This document shows positions 8,054-16,321 of a DNA stretch of 64,000 nt, piece after piece (positions within the stretch are counted from its first letter, which is position 1; the number at the start of each line of letters is the position of its first letter). Under the pieces are notes generated by a model that worked only from the letters and a program-made list of their open reading frames with translations, had not been told where the DNA came from and ran no database searches. Source of the stretch: Candidatus Acetothermia bacterium (GTDB lineage: Bacteria; Bipolaricaulota; Bipolaricaulia; RBG-16-55-9); contig JACQCZ010000017.1 in the NCBI GenBank assembly GCA_016201405.1, forward strand, positions 160,037 to 224,036, read 5' to 3'. A program made the position numbers and the translations under genes.

Positions 8054-9991
8054 TCATAATGCTCTTTTAATCTCATCTAATGAGCTTAAGTTCTCCAGCC
8101 CCGAAAGATCTCCCAGCTCTTTTCCAAGCGCCACAGCCCGCACGGCGCGGCGCAGAATCTTGGCGTTGCGCGTCTTGGGAAGCTCTTTGACGAACTTGAT
8201 CTGATCAGGCTCAAAGGATTTTCCGAGCTTGGCTGCCGCCAGCTTGCGCAGCTCTGTCCGTAATTGTTCAGTTGGCTGAATATTCGGTCTCAAGATCACA
8301 TAGCACCAGATCGCCTCGCCCTTCACCTCATGCGGAACGCCAATCGCGGCCGATTCTGCTACTGCCGGGTGAGATACCAAAACGGACTCCACTTCGGCTG
8401 GACCGAGACGCTTGCCAGCTATTTTAATGGTGTCATCGCTGCGGCCATGCAGGAACCAGAAGCCATCTTTATCAACAAAGGCCCAGTCTCCATGGCACCA
8501 GACATTCTCAAAGCGAGACCAGTAGGTCTCCAAATACCTTTGCGGGTCTTTCCAGAGACCGCGAGTCATGCCAGGCCAGGGCTTTTTGCAGACAAGCTCG
8601 CCGACTTGCTCGCGCACGGGCTTTCCATGCTCATCAAAGACATCAATATCCATGCCGAGCGCTGGTCCGCGCAGAGTGCAGGGTTTGAGCTCATTGATGG
8701 GGTGCGGAGACAAGAAGCAGGCGCCAATCTCCGTGCCGCCGCTCAGATTGATGATGGGGCAGTGCCCGCCGCCAACGTGCTCCAGACACCACCTATAGGG
8801 ATCGGGATTCCAAGGCTCACCGGTCGAGCCAATGATTTTCAGCGAGCTAAGATCGTGTTTCTTAAGTGGCTCAGTGCCATATTTCATGAGTGCACGTATT
8901 AGAGTGGGTGAGATGCCCAATGTTGTTATTTTATGTCGCTCGATCATCGCCCAAAGCCGGTTCGGCTGCGGATGATCCGGTGCGCCTTCGAATAAGAAGA
9001 TTGTCCCGCCAAGTGCCAGACCTCCAACGACCTCCCAGGGTCCCATGATCCAACCCATGTCTGTCGTCCAGAAGAGCACATCCTCTCGTTGCACATCGGT
9101 CTGATAGGCGACCTCTTCGGTGATCTTGACTGTAAATCCGCCATGAACATGGACAGAGCCCTTGGGCTTTCCTGTTGTGCCTGAGGTATAGATGATCATA
9201 AAGGGCTCTTCAGAGCTCATCGGCTCACAGGGGCATTCGCTTGGCTCAGAGGCTATAAGCTCATCCCAGTCATGATCGTGCTGTTTGTTCCAATTAACTT
9301 TTGCACCCAATCTCTTCTTGACGATCACATTTTTGATGGATGGACAAAGGGCTACAGCCTCATCCGCCACAGATTTCATCAAAATCTCTTTGCCCTTGCG
9401 ATAGAAGCCATCGGATGTAATTAAAACTTTGGCTTCGCAATCTCTGAGGCGGGTCGCTGCGGCATCGGCTCCGAAACCAGAAAAGATCGGGACTAGAATG
9501 GCTCCTACTTTGGCAATCGCCATAAAAGCAGAGACAATCTCCGGCGTCATGGGCATGAAGAGACCTACCGCGTCGCCCTTTTTGATTCCCAGCTTTTTTA
9601 GCGCATTGCCCAGTCTGTTCATCTCTTCATAGAGCTCTTTGTAGCTGTAGGAGCGGACCTCTCCATCTTCGCCTTCCCAGATCACCGCTGGCTGGTTGGC
9701 GTTCTGGTCTTTTGCCTGCTTGTCCACGCAGTTGTGAGCGATGTTGATGGTGCCGCCCACAAACCACTTGGCCCAGGCAATGCCTTTTGAGATGTCCAGA
9801 ACTTGTTTATAAGGAGTGAAAAATTCGATCTTCAAGTCTTTAACGACGGCATCCCAGAACCACTCAATCTCAGCGCAAGAGCGCTTCACGAGCGCGTCAT
9901 AGCTGGGTATGCCATGCCGCCTCATAAAGCGCTGAATATTGCTCTTACTGATCAGATCTGCCGTTGGCTTCCAGACAATCTCGCTTTTCAC
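8054..9991 (-). CDS. AMP-forming acyl-CoA synthetase (acetyl-CoA synthetase-like)
   Basis: The 645-residue enzyme activates a carboxylate with ATP and joins it to CoA. The N-terminal ACS domain is present (EIEWFWDAVVKD, then the AKWFVGGTINIAHNCVD region). The P-loop is YTSGTTGKPKGSVHVHGGF, the A5-type segment is LSGGTEIGA, the hinge is GRSDDTIKIAGKRLGPAEVE, and the C-terminal PKTRNAKILRR carries the catalytic Lys that is often acetylated. LSGGTEIG replaces the WWQTE motif of true acetyl-CoA synthetase, so the acyl substrate is uncertain. The GTG at 9991 was chosen because GGAAGGGG lies just upstream and the family N terminus starts there. The frame extends upstream to 10237 but that part has no family similarity. 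Confidence 0.88.
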   Translation of the reverse strand: MKSEIVWKPTADLISKSNIQRFMRRHGIPSYDALVKRSCAEIEWFWDAVVKDLKIEFFTPYKQVLDISKGIAWAKWFVGGTINIAHNCVDKQAKDQNANQPAVIWEGEDGEVRSYSYKELYEEMNRLGNALKKLGIKKGDAVGLFMPMTPEIVSAFMAIAKVGAILVPIFSGFGADAAATRLRDCEAKVLITSDGFYRKGKEILMKSVADEAVALCPSIKNVIVKKRLGAKVNWNKQHDHDWDELIASEPSECPCEPMSSEEPFMIIYTSGTTGKPKGSVHVHGGFTVKITEEVAYQTDVQREDVLFWTTDMGWIMGPWEVVGGLALGGTIFLFEGAPDHPQPNRLWAMIERHKITTLGISPTLIRALMKYGTEPLKKHDLSSLKIIGSTGEPWNPDPYRWCLEHVGGGHCPIINLSGGTEIGACFLSPHPINELKPCTLRGPALGMDIDVFDEHGKPVREQVGELVCKKPWPGMTRGLWKDPQRYLETYWSRFENVWCHGDWAFVDKDGFWFLHGRSDDTIKIAGKRLGPAEVESVLVSHPAVAESAAIGVPHEVKGEAIWCYVILRPNIQPTEQLRTELRKLAAAKLGKSFEPDQIKFVKELPKTRNAKILRRAVRAVALGKELGDLSGLENLSSLDEIKRAL

Positions 9992-10066
9992 AGATGCCCC
10001 TTCCCAAGGTGTTGAACAAAACTCATTTTGCCATGAACTTCTTGCCCAGACAAACAGGCCAAAGTC

Positions 10067-10096
10067 TTGACTGGAAAGGCGGGAATATGCTAGTCT
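10067..10096 (+). promoter_or_regulatory. Candidate promoter for the cold-shock gene
   Basis: TTGACT (10067-10072) and TAGTCT (10091-10096) are 18 bases apart, with an extended -10 TG two bases before the -10 hexamer. Transcription from here would give a leader of roughly 165 bases before the cold-shock gene, as is usual for cspA-type genes. Confidence 0.45.
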
Positions 10097-10102
10097 CACG
10101 CC

Positions 10103-10170
10103 ACGATCAGCCCTCAATCTGTGAGGGGGTACTTCATGGGGCAAGGGCTGGTAAATTGCTATGGCTGATC
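10103..10170 (+). other. Structured 5' leader of the cold-shock gene
   Basis: GATCAGCC at 10105-10112 is exactly complementary to GGCTGATC at 10163-10170. Inside, CCCTCA (10111-10116) pairs with TGAGGG (10122-10127). The two pairings share two bases, so they may be alternative states. This sits between the candidate promoter and the cold-shock ORF and could be a temperature- or translation-responsive element. No known riboswitch class was recognised. The rest of the gap 9992-10269 contains no other gene. Confidence 0.4.
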
Positions 10171-10269
10171 TGGTCAATGATTTGCAAATGTTGGGCAGCT
10201 CCCTGCCTTCAGCAAGTCGTTTGAAGGAGACAGTCAAATCTTATAGCAAGAGGGAGGGGAGATCCCGAT

Positions 10270-10476
10270 ATGGCCACAGGAAAAGTCAAGTGGTTTAATG
10301 ATTCCAAGGGCTTTGGCTTCCTGGAGCAGGATAACGGAGGTCCGGACGTCTTCGTCCACTTCTCCGCGATTACGATGGAAGGCTACAAGTCCCTTCGTGA
10401 GGGCCAGGCGGTGGTCTTTGATGTTGAAGAGGACGCCAAGGGCCTTCGGGCTGCAAACGTGAAATCTGCGGAGTAA
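10270..10476 (+). CDS. cspA: Cold-shock domain protein
   Basis: This 68-residue protein is a single cold-shock domain with both RNA-binding motifs: [12 protein letters not shown] (RNP1, KGFGF) and DVFVHFSAI (RNP2, VFVHF). It binds single-stranded nucleic acid and acts as an RNA chaperone that keeps messages unfolded. The ATG has a strong GAGGGGAG ribosome binding site. It is a single-gene unit with a probable long structured leader upstream and a rho-independent terminator 22 bases downstream. Several paralogues normally exist in a genome, so the letter of the symbol is nominal. Confidence 0.95.
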   Translation: MATGKVKWFNDSKGFGFLEQDNGGPDVFVHFSAITMEGYKSLREGQAVVFDVEEDAKGLRAANVKSAE

Positions 10477-10497
10477 TTCAAGCGAGCTTCAACGTGA

Positions 10498-10530
10498 ACA
10501 GGGGCGGGTGCTTCCCGTCCCTGTCTTTTT
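10498..10530 (+). terminator. Rho-independent terminator after cold-shock gene
   Basis: CAGGGGCGGG and CCCGTCCCTG form a 10-pair stem with one G-U pair and a 5-base loop, followed by TCTTTTT. Confidence 0.85.
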
Positions 10531-10558
10531 GTCTGGTGGTCTGAAGTCTGAGCTTACT

Positions 10559-10756
10559 TTATCTAGCACAGGCTTTTAGATTCCTGGATTCCGGCTCGCG
10601 CTCCACTTGGCCGGAATGACGGGCAGTTGTGGTATGCGGCTTTCCCCGTTCGCAGATCAGATCTTCAATTCAGAATGAATGTCGCAAGCCAGATTGAAGC
10701 TCGTTCCCGTCCCGGATCAGGTCCGGGATAGACTGCGGCGGGAATCCAGGAATTTT
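10559..10756. repeat. Dispersed palindromic repeat, copy A (rearranged)
   Basis: The segment around 10568-10680 (CCTGGATTCCGGCTCGCG..., GGCCGGAATGACGG..., CGGCTTTCCCCGTTCGCAGA) matches the segment 17151-17237 over roughly 90 bases with scattered changes. Further on, CCCGGA TCAGG TCCGGG is a hairpin, and GCGGGAATCCAGG near 10740 is the same motif inverted. This resembles the REP/MITE-like elements with a GTCATTCCCGC...GAATGAC theme found in many bacterial genomes. No protein is encoded. Confidence 0.7.
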
Positions 10757-10761
10757 GAGTA

Positions 10762-11685
10762 TTAGACTTTCCCTTCGTAGATCTTCATCACTTTGTCTAA
10801 GAACTGAAGGGCACTCTTCCTCTCGCGCTGGAAGGTATTTCTTCCCATGATTGAGCCAAAGCCTCCGCCATCGCGGATGCCTCGAATCTCTTCAAAGATG
10901 GACTCTTCATCTTCGCGCTTTGAGCCACCTGAAAAAATGACAATGCGCTTGCCATTGAAAGAACATTGGATGACATGGCGGACCCGGTCTTCCAGAGTCT
11001 CACGCGGAATCTTGTATTTCTCATAGACTTTCTTCGCTTCGGGCTGCTCCAGATGCTCTGTCGGCGGCTTCACTTTGATGATGTTGGCTCCGAGCTGACA
11101 GGCAATCTGTGCAGAGTAAGCAACAACATCAAGGGCCGTCTCGCCCTCTTTTGATATTGTGCCCCCACGCGCATAGGACCAGACAACGACAGCCAACCCG
11201 GCATCCTTTGCCTCCCGGGTCAGCTTAGAGAGCTGCTCATATTGCAGACGCCTCTCCAGCGTGCCGGGATAGATTGAATAGCCGATGGCTACGCAGCCCA
11301 GCCGCAGCGCATCAGCGACAGAAGCCGTTTGCGCCCCCAGCGGGTCTCTTTCGTCTTGCAAGACGTCGTGATTGTTCACTTTTAGAATGAGCGGAATCTG
11401 GCCTGCGTACTCTGCGGCTCCTGCCTCCAGGAGTCCCAGAGGGGCGGCATAAGCATTGCATCCGGCATCGATGGCCAGCTGAAAGTGATAATGGGGATCA
11501 TAGGAAGGCGGGTTGGGCGCAAAGCTGCGTGCGGGGCCGTGCTCAAAGCCCTGATCGACGGGCAGAATGACCAATTTTCCGGTTCCGCCGAGCCGGCCAT
11601 GGTTCAATAACCGGGCCAGGTTGGTGAGAACCCCAGGATTTTCGCTCTGATAGCCATTCAGAATCTCTCGTACACGCTCAGTCAT
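10762..11685 (-). CDS. fbaB: Class I fructose-bisphosphate aldolase (DhnA/FbaB type)
   Basis: The 307-residue enzyme interconverts fructose 1,6-bisphosphate with dihydroxyacetone phosphate and glyceraldehyde 3-phosphate in glycolysis and gluconeogenesis. It belongs to the archaeal/DhnA class I family: VDQGFEHGP near the N terminus, the VVVWSYARGG strand, the Schiff-base lysine region NIIKVKPP, and the C-terminal phosphate-binding FSGGSK and GGGFGSIMGRN. This family uses a Schiff base and needs no metal. It is a single gene with no partner on the same strand. Confidence 0.93.
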   Translation of the reverse strand: MTERVREILNGYQSENPGVLTNLARLLNHGRLGGTGKLVILPVDQGFEHGPARSFAPNPPSYDPHYHFQLAIDAGCNAYAAPLGLLEAGAAEYAGQIPLILKVNNHDVLQDERDPLGAQTASVADALRLGCVAIGYSIYPGTLERRLQYEQLSKLTREAKDAGLAVVVWSYARGGTISKEGETALDVVAYSAQIACQLGANIIKVKPPTEHLEQPEAKKVYEKYKIPRETLEDRVRHVIQCSFNGKRIVIFSGGSKREDEESIFEEIRGIRDGGGFGSIMGRNTFQRERKSALQFLDKVMKIYEGKV

Positions 11686-11850
11686 TCCATGCCTCCCCTA
11701 CCCATTTCTTCGTCCCAATATAGTACACAATTCTCCTCTTCGTTGAGGAATGGGTTGCTCGTAGATTTACCTAAGATCAGGGAGTTGCCTGGCTCAGGGA
11801 GCAATATCGGTAGGACACTGAGATATTCTTGAATCCATGAGGCTTTTCGA

Positions 11851-11967
11851 TGAGACATGAATCTGGGACATAGGTGGGATGTCCCATTTTGCAGCCGCGT
11901 CCCAGCCGTGTCTCATTGGATGTCTCACAGTTTATTAGCTTCCCTTGCTGAATGTCCCACTGTCCCA
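11851..11967. promoter_or_regulatory. Cluster of eight TGRGACA/TGTCYCA heptamers
   Basis: The 371-base gap before the aspartase/fumarase gene has no ORF of note. It contains TGAGACA 11851, TGGGACA 11864, TGTCCCA 11880, CGTCCCA 11898 (one mismatch), TGTCTCA 11909 and 11921, and TGTCCCA 11953 and 11961. The first five form nested inverted repeats. This density suggests a multi-site operator for an unknown regulator, or a decayed repeat array. Confidence 0.5.
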
Positions 11968-12056
11968 GTCAATCCCCTCCCCAGACACACTGATGAGCCG
12001 CGTCATTGAATTTTTGATCCGGGCTATCGAAAATAGAGTTGTGAAGAGGTGCTTTC

Positions 12057-13433
12057 ATGAAATATCGCCTGGATCATGATTCAATCGGAGAGGTAAAAGT
12101 ACCGAATGAGGCCTATTGGGGCGCTCAAACGCAGCGCGCTGCTGAGAATTTTCAGATTAGCAGCCTGAAGCTGCAACCCGCCTTTATTCGCGCTCAAGTG
12201 ATTTTGAAACGAGCCTGCGCCAAGGCCAACGTGGATCTAAAACAGCTTGACTCCAAGATTGGCAAAGCGATTGTCGCGGCCTGTGATGAGATTCTAAATG
12301 GGAAGCTGCTTGACCAATTTATTGTAGATCTCTACCAGGCTGGTGCTGGAACTTCGCAAAACATGAATGCCAACGAAGTGATTGCCAATAGAGCCATTGA
12401 GATTCTCGGCGGCAAGCGCGGCGACAACTCCATCCATCCCAATGACCACGTCAATCGCGGCCAGTCTACCAACGACACAATCCCGACGGCCATTCACATC
12501 GCAGCGTTAGAAGAGATCACCAACAAGCTCATCCCAGCAATCAAAGAGCTGCACAAAGCGCTCAAAGCGAAGGCCAGAGAGTTTGACTCTATTGTCAAAT
12601 CGGGCAGGACGCATTTGCAAGATGCCGTTCCCATGCGCCTTGGCCAGGAGTTCGGAGCCTATGCCCGCATGATCGAATTAGGGATCGAGCGTATTGAGCA
12701 GAGCGCCGAAGGGCTGCGCGAGCTGGCATTGGGAGGCAATGCCGTCGGCACGGGCATCAACACACCCAAGGGCTACAAAGAGTTGGCCATAAAATATATC
12801 AACGAGGTGACCCAGCTCGATTTTCGCCCTGCCAAAGATCTTTTTGAAGCGATCCAGAACCGCGATGCGGTTGTTCATGTCTCGGGTGCACTCCGCACAC
12901 TGGCAACTAGCTTGACGAAGATAGCCGATGATTTTAGACTGCTCGTCTCGGGACCTAAGACCGGATTTGATGAATTGAAGCTGCCGGTGATGCAACCGGG
13001 CAGCTCGATCATGCCGGGCAAAGTCAACCCGGTGATGGCCGAGATGATGAACATGATCTGCATCTCGGTCATGGCCTGCGATTATGCTGTGTCGCGTGCC
13101 GGGCAATCCGGTCAGCTTGAGCTCAACGTGATGATGCCGGTGATGGCCTATTACTTGCTTCACGAGATCGAGATTCTGACCACGGGTGCAACGACATTTA
13201 CTGAAAAATGTGTCCAGGGAATTGAGGCCAATGAAGAGATCTGCCAGAAATATGCAGAGAGCACGCCTCAGGTTGTCACTGCGCTGACGCTCTTCATCGG
13301 CTATGAGAAGGCGGCTGAGGTCCTCAAAGAGGCCTTGGCCAACAATATGACGATACGGGAAATGGTCTTGATGAGGAAGCTTCTCTCTGAAGAGAAGCTG
13401 GATGAAGCGCTGGATTTGAGGAAGCTCACGTAG
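12057..13433 (+). CDS. Aspartase/class II fumarase family lyase, probably aspartate ammonia-lyase
   Basis: This 458-residue member of the aspartase/fumarase superfamily has the three conserved regions: HVNRGQSTNDTIPTA, SGRTHLQDAVPMRLGQE and the signature loop GSSIMPGKVNPV. Several local features fit aspartate ammonia-lyase better than fumarase: QAGAGTSQNMNANEV (fumarases have QTGSGTQSNMNVNEV), GINTPKGY, and GQLELNVMMPV. The end (ESTPQVVTALTLFIGYEKAAE) is more fumarase-like, so fumarate hydratase remains possible. Either way the enzyme forms or uses fumarate and links to the TCA cycle, as does the aconitase elsewhere in the window. The unusual site cluster upstream suggests tight control. It overlaps the convergent Nudix gene by 8 bases. 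Confidence 0.85.
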   Translation: MKYRLDHDSIGEVKVPNEAYWGAQTQRAAENFQISSLKLQPAFIRAQVILKRACAKANVDLKQLDSKIGKAIVAACDEILNGKLLDQFIVDLYQAGAGTSQNMNANEVIANRAIEILGGKRGDNSIHPNDHVNRGQSTNDTIPTAIHIAALEEITNKLIPAIKELHKALKAKAREFDSIVKSGRTHLQDAVPMRLGQEFGAYARMIELGIERIEQSAEGLRELALGGNAVGTGINTPKGYKELAIKYINEVTQLDFRPAKDLFEAIQNRDAVVHVSGALRTLATSLTKIADDFRLLVSGPKTGFDELKLPVMQPGSSIMPGKVNPVMAEMMNMICISVMACDYAVSRAGQSGQLELNVMMPVMAYYLLHEIEILTTGATTFTEKCVQGIEANEEICQKYAESTPQVVTALTLFIGYEKAAEVLKEALANNMTIREMVLMRKLLSEEKLDEALDLRKLT

Positions 13434-13920
13434 TCTTTTGATAGAACTCTGGAGTAATCTTCATAAGAGGACTGACGGCTCTCTTCTCGAAGAGCCGAAT
13501 GGCGATCTCATTGTGCAGAGTCAGGATTGCCTCTTTTTGTCCCGGCCAGACGAGAATGTCGGTAATCTCATCTAGCGTCAGCCATTTGTAGGAGTCGTGC
13601 TCAGAGCTCAGCCTCACTTCACCACGGGCTTGAGCGCCAAAGCTCGGGGCCAGGACGATGGCATCTTCCTGGTAGACATAAAATGTCTCCACAATGTCCA
13701 GCGCCCAAAGACTTTCCAGTTGCAGACCTGACTCTTCCCAAAGCTCTCTGGCAGCAGCCTGCGCGGCCGTCTCGCCCGCTTCGATGCCGCCATGAACTGC
13801 TTGCCAGGTTCCGCCCAGCCTGTCAATCTCTTTGCGGCGCTGGAGTGCAAGATATTGAGGTCCTTGCGGCGACAAGCGAAAGACATAAACATTAACAACG
13901 TGAGTCTTGATGTTTGGCAT
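13426..13920 (-). CDS. Nudix hydrolase
   Basis: The 164-residue protein carries a complete Nudix box (GGIEAGETAAQAAARELWEESGL), which binds the metal that cleaves nucleoside diphosphate-X substrates. The N terminus (VNVYVFRLSPQGPQYLALQRRKE) and the later SYKWLTLDEI segment resemble dihydroneopterin-triphosphate pyrophosphatase/NudB-like members, but the substrate cannot be assigned. The ATG at 13920 (MPNIKTHV) is preferred; an in-frame TTG at 13932 adds four residues. It follows fabI by about 20 bases on the same strand and is probably co-transcribed. Confidence 0.88.
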   Translation of the reverse strand: MPNIKTHVVNVYVFRLSPQGPQYLALQRRKEIDRLGGTWQAVHGGIEAGETAAQAAARELWEESGLQLESLWALDIVETFYVYQEDAIVLAPSFGAQARGEVRLSSEHDSYKWLTLDEITDILVWPGQKEAILTLHNEIAIRLFEKRAVSPLMKITPEFYQKTT

Positions 13921-13941
13921 TTCTATTTCCAAAAAGACTTG

Positions 13942-14721
13942 CTAATACCCGACAATGTGAAATCCAGAATCCACAAAGATAATCTCGCCGGTCACGCCAC
14001 TGCCCAGGTCGCTCAGCAGATAGAGCGCCGATTTCGCGACCTCTTCTTGCGTAACATTGCGCTTGAGCGGTGCGCGCTGCTCATACATGCTAAAAAAATC
14101 TGTAAAGCCAGGGACTCCTCTCGCGGAGACTGTCTCGATTGGTCCTGCCGAGATCCCATTGACGCGGATGTTCATGGGGCCCAATTCAAAAGCAAGCTGG
14201 CGAATGATCTGTTCCAAGGCAGCTTTGGCCGTGCCCATCACGTTATAGGCAGGCACAGCCCGCTCGGCAGCAATGTAGGAGATGCCAATCAAGCTTCCGC
14301 CGCCTGCTTTGTCCATCAGGGGGAGCGCATGTTTGGCCATCGGGATGAGCGAGTAAGCACTGATGTCCAGCGCTGTCTTAAAGCCATCGCGGCTCGTGTT
14401 CACAAAGAGTCCTCCCAGCTCTGCCGGTGGGGCAAAAGCGACGCTGTGAACTAAACAATCCAGGCGTCCAAATTTGCTGTCAATCTCAGTGAAGACGGCT
14501 TTGAGCTGCTCATCATTTTGAACATCGCATTCTAAAAATAGAGAGCCTGAGAGCTCTGAGGCAAGGCCCTCTATTTTTGCTTTGACGCGCTCCCGGCGGT
14601 AGGTGAAGGCCAGCCGCGCTCCGGCCTGATGCAGAATCTGGGCGATGGCCCACGCAATGCTTCGTTTATTAGATACACCGGTGATGAGCGCCGTCTTTCC
14701 CGTCAGATCAATCGAATACAA
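13942..14721 (-). CDS. fabI: Enoyl-[acyl-carrier-protein] reductase FabI
   Basis: The 259-residue protein is a divergent short-chain dehydrogenase of the FabI type, which reduces trans-2-enoyl-ACP with NAD(P)H in each fatty acid elongation cycle. Evidence includes the atypical nucleotide-binding ALITGVSNKRSIAWAIA, LVHSVAFAP, the paired tyrosines of the active site (SYIAAERAVPAYNVMGTAK, Y-x6-K) and RVNGISAGPIETVSARGV. The start is TTG, nine bases after GGGAG. It is divergent from the AspRS gene across a 115-base gap. Confidence 0.94.
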   Translation of the reverse strand: MYSIDLTGKTALITGVSNKRSIAWAIAQILHQAGARLAFTYRRERVKAKIEGLASELSGSLFLECDVQNDEQLKAVFTEIDSKFGRLDCLVHSVAFAPPAELGGLFVNTSRDGFKTALDISAYSLIPMAKHALPLMDKAGGGSLIGISYIAAERAVPAYNVMGTAKAALEQIIRQLAFELGPMNIRVNGISAGPIETVSARGVPGFTDFFSMYEQRAPLKRNVTQEEVAKSALYLLSDLGSGVTGEIIFVDSGFHIVGY

Positions 14722-14836
14722 ATCTGAAAAACTCCCTTCGATGGGATTTTGTGAATTTTCGCCTCACCACCCCATAATTGCAAGTAAACGTTGCTGAGCT
14801 TAATGGATTCCGATATTCTCTTCCCGTGATCTCAAC

Positions 14837-16135
14837 GTGGAACGCACTCTAGCCAAAGACGTCAAAGAGCATATTGGCGGACAGGTCCTGCTCAAGGGCT
14901 GGGTTCACGCCCTGCGGGTGATGGGCAAGCTCAATTTTATCGTCCTGCGTGACCGCACAGGTACTGTACAAACTAAAATCAAGGGCTATGACAACAGTGA
15001 TGGAAGCCTCAAAGAGGAGGCTTCCATCAAGATTCTGGGAGCTGTGGTCACCGATGAGCGCGCCCCCAATGGCTTTGAAGTGGATATCGAAAAGCTTGAG
15101 GTCATCAGCACCACATTTGATACACCGCCGATTCAGGTCAACCGCTCACGCGAGCAGATTGGGACCCGCTTGGAGACTCTACTTTCGCACCGCCCGCTCA
15201 GCCTGCGAAACCCGGAGATTGGCGGCGTCTTCAAGATCCGGGCCGAGATCATCTGGGGCTTTCGAGAATTTCTCAAGTCTCAGGGTTTTTTGGAAGTTCA
15301 GACCCCCAAAATAGTTGCCGCAGGCACAGAAGGCGGGACGGCGCTCTTCGCCGTTCAGTACTTTGAGCAAAAGGCTTATCTGGCTCAGAGTCCACAATTT
15401 TATAAGCAGATGCTGGTCGGCTCCGGCTATGAGCGCGTCTGCGAAGTGGGCGCGGTCTATCGGGCCGAAGAGCACAACACCACCCGCCACCTCAATGAAT
15501 ATATTAGTCTAGATTACGAGATGGGTTTTATTGAAGACTTCCATGAGATCACCACGATGGAGACGGAGCTGCTCCGGTTTATCTTTGCCAATCTGGAAAA
15601 GTCGTGTGCTAGAGAATTGGAGCTTTACAAGATCGAAGTCCCCAAGGTGCCCAGCGAGATTCCACATATGAAGCTCTCCGAAGCAGGCGACATCCTCAAG
15701 AAAAACTTTAAGAAGAATATGAATGGTGATATTGATCCTGAAGGGGAGCAGCTCATCTGCAAATATGTCAAAGAGAAGACAGGCTCTGATTTTCTCTTCA
15801 TGACCCACTACCCAACAGAAAATCGCCCGATGTACGCCTTCCCCTGCGAAGATGACCCAAAATTGACGAACAGCTTTGATCTTCTTTTCAGGGGGCTTGA
15901 GATCACATCAGGTGGCCAGCGCATCCACGATTATGAGCAGCTCACGAGCAGCATTCGCGGACGCGGTCTCAATCCGGCTGATTTTGATTTCTATCTGGAG
16001 ATCTTTAAGTACGGGATGCCCCCACACGGCGGGCTGGCGATTGGCGCGGAGCGGCTGACCTGCCAACTGCTAAACCTTGCCAATGTGCGTGAGGCGAGCT
16101 TCTTTCCACGGGATCGAAATCGCATCGTACCCTAG
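14837..16135 (+). CDS. aspS: Aspartyl-tRNA synthetase, archaeal/eukaryal type
   Basis: The 432-residue class II synthetase has an N-terminal OB-fold anticodon domain and a catalytic domain with motif 2 around VGAVYRAEEHNTTRHLNEYISLDYEM and motif 3 near GLAIGAERLTCQLL. Its length and lack of the bacterial GAD insertion, together with FDLLFRGLEITSGGQRIH and the ending FPRDRNRIVP, place it with archaeal-type AspRS (AspS2), not the roughly 580-residue bacterial form. The OB fold reads GWVHALR. In this family His at that position is associated with non-discriminating enzymes that also charge tRNA-Asn, so a GatCAB amidotransferase would be expected elsewhere. The start is GTG; an upstream ATG is closed by a stop. 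Confidence 0.88.
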   Translation: MERTLAKDVKEHIGGQVLLKGWVHALRVMGKLNFIVLRDRTGTVQTKIKGYDNSDGSLKEEASIKILGAVVTDERAPNGFEVDIEKLEVISTTFDTPPIQVNRSREQIGTRLETLLSHRPLSLRNPEIGGVFKIRAEIIWGFREFLKSQGFLEVQTPKIVAAGTEGGTALFAVQYFEQKAYLAQSPQFYKQMLVGSGYERVCEVGAVYRAEEHNTTRHLNEYISLDYEMGFIEDFHEITTMETELLRFIFANLEKSCARELELYKIEVPKVPSEIPHMKLSEAGDILKKNFKKNMNGDIDPEGEQLICKYVKEKTGSDFLFMTHYPTENRPMYAFPCEDDPKLTNSFDLLFRGLEITSGGQRIHDYEQLTSSIRGRGLNPADFDFYLEIFKYGMPPHGGLAIGAERLTCQLLNLANVREASFFPRDRNRIVP

Positions 16136-16321
16136 ACCAGTCCCGGCTGAAAGTGACTCGTGCCACATCATTCTGAGAGAGTTTTAGTATGATTGATTTC
16201 GCAAGAGACAAAGGGCGATTCGACAAATCTCTTGCAAATTGTCAGAGAGTTTCGTGGTATGGGCAACTCGTGACTCAAAGAGCTGTTCTAAAAGATATGA
16301 GCGATCATAGCAGGAGGCAGT

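Noticed and set aside
9992-10237. N-terminal extension of the acyl-CoA synthetase frame
   Set aside because: The extension has no family similarity and overlaps the cold-shock leader; the GTG at 9991 has a strong ribosome binding site and the family N terminus.
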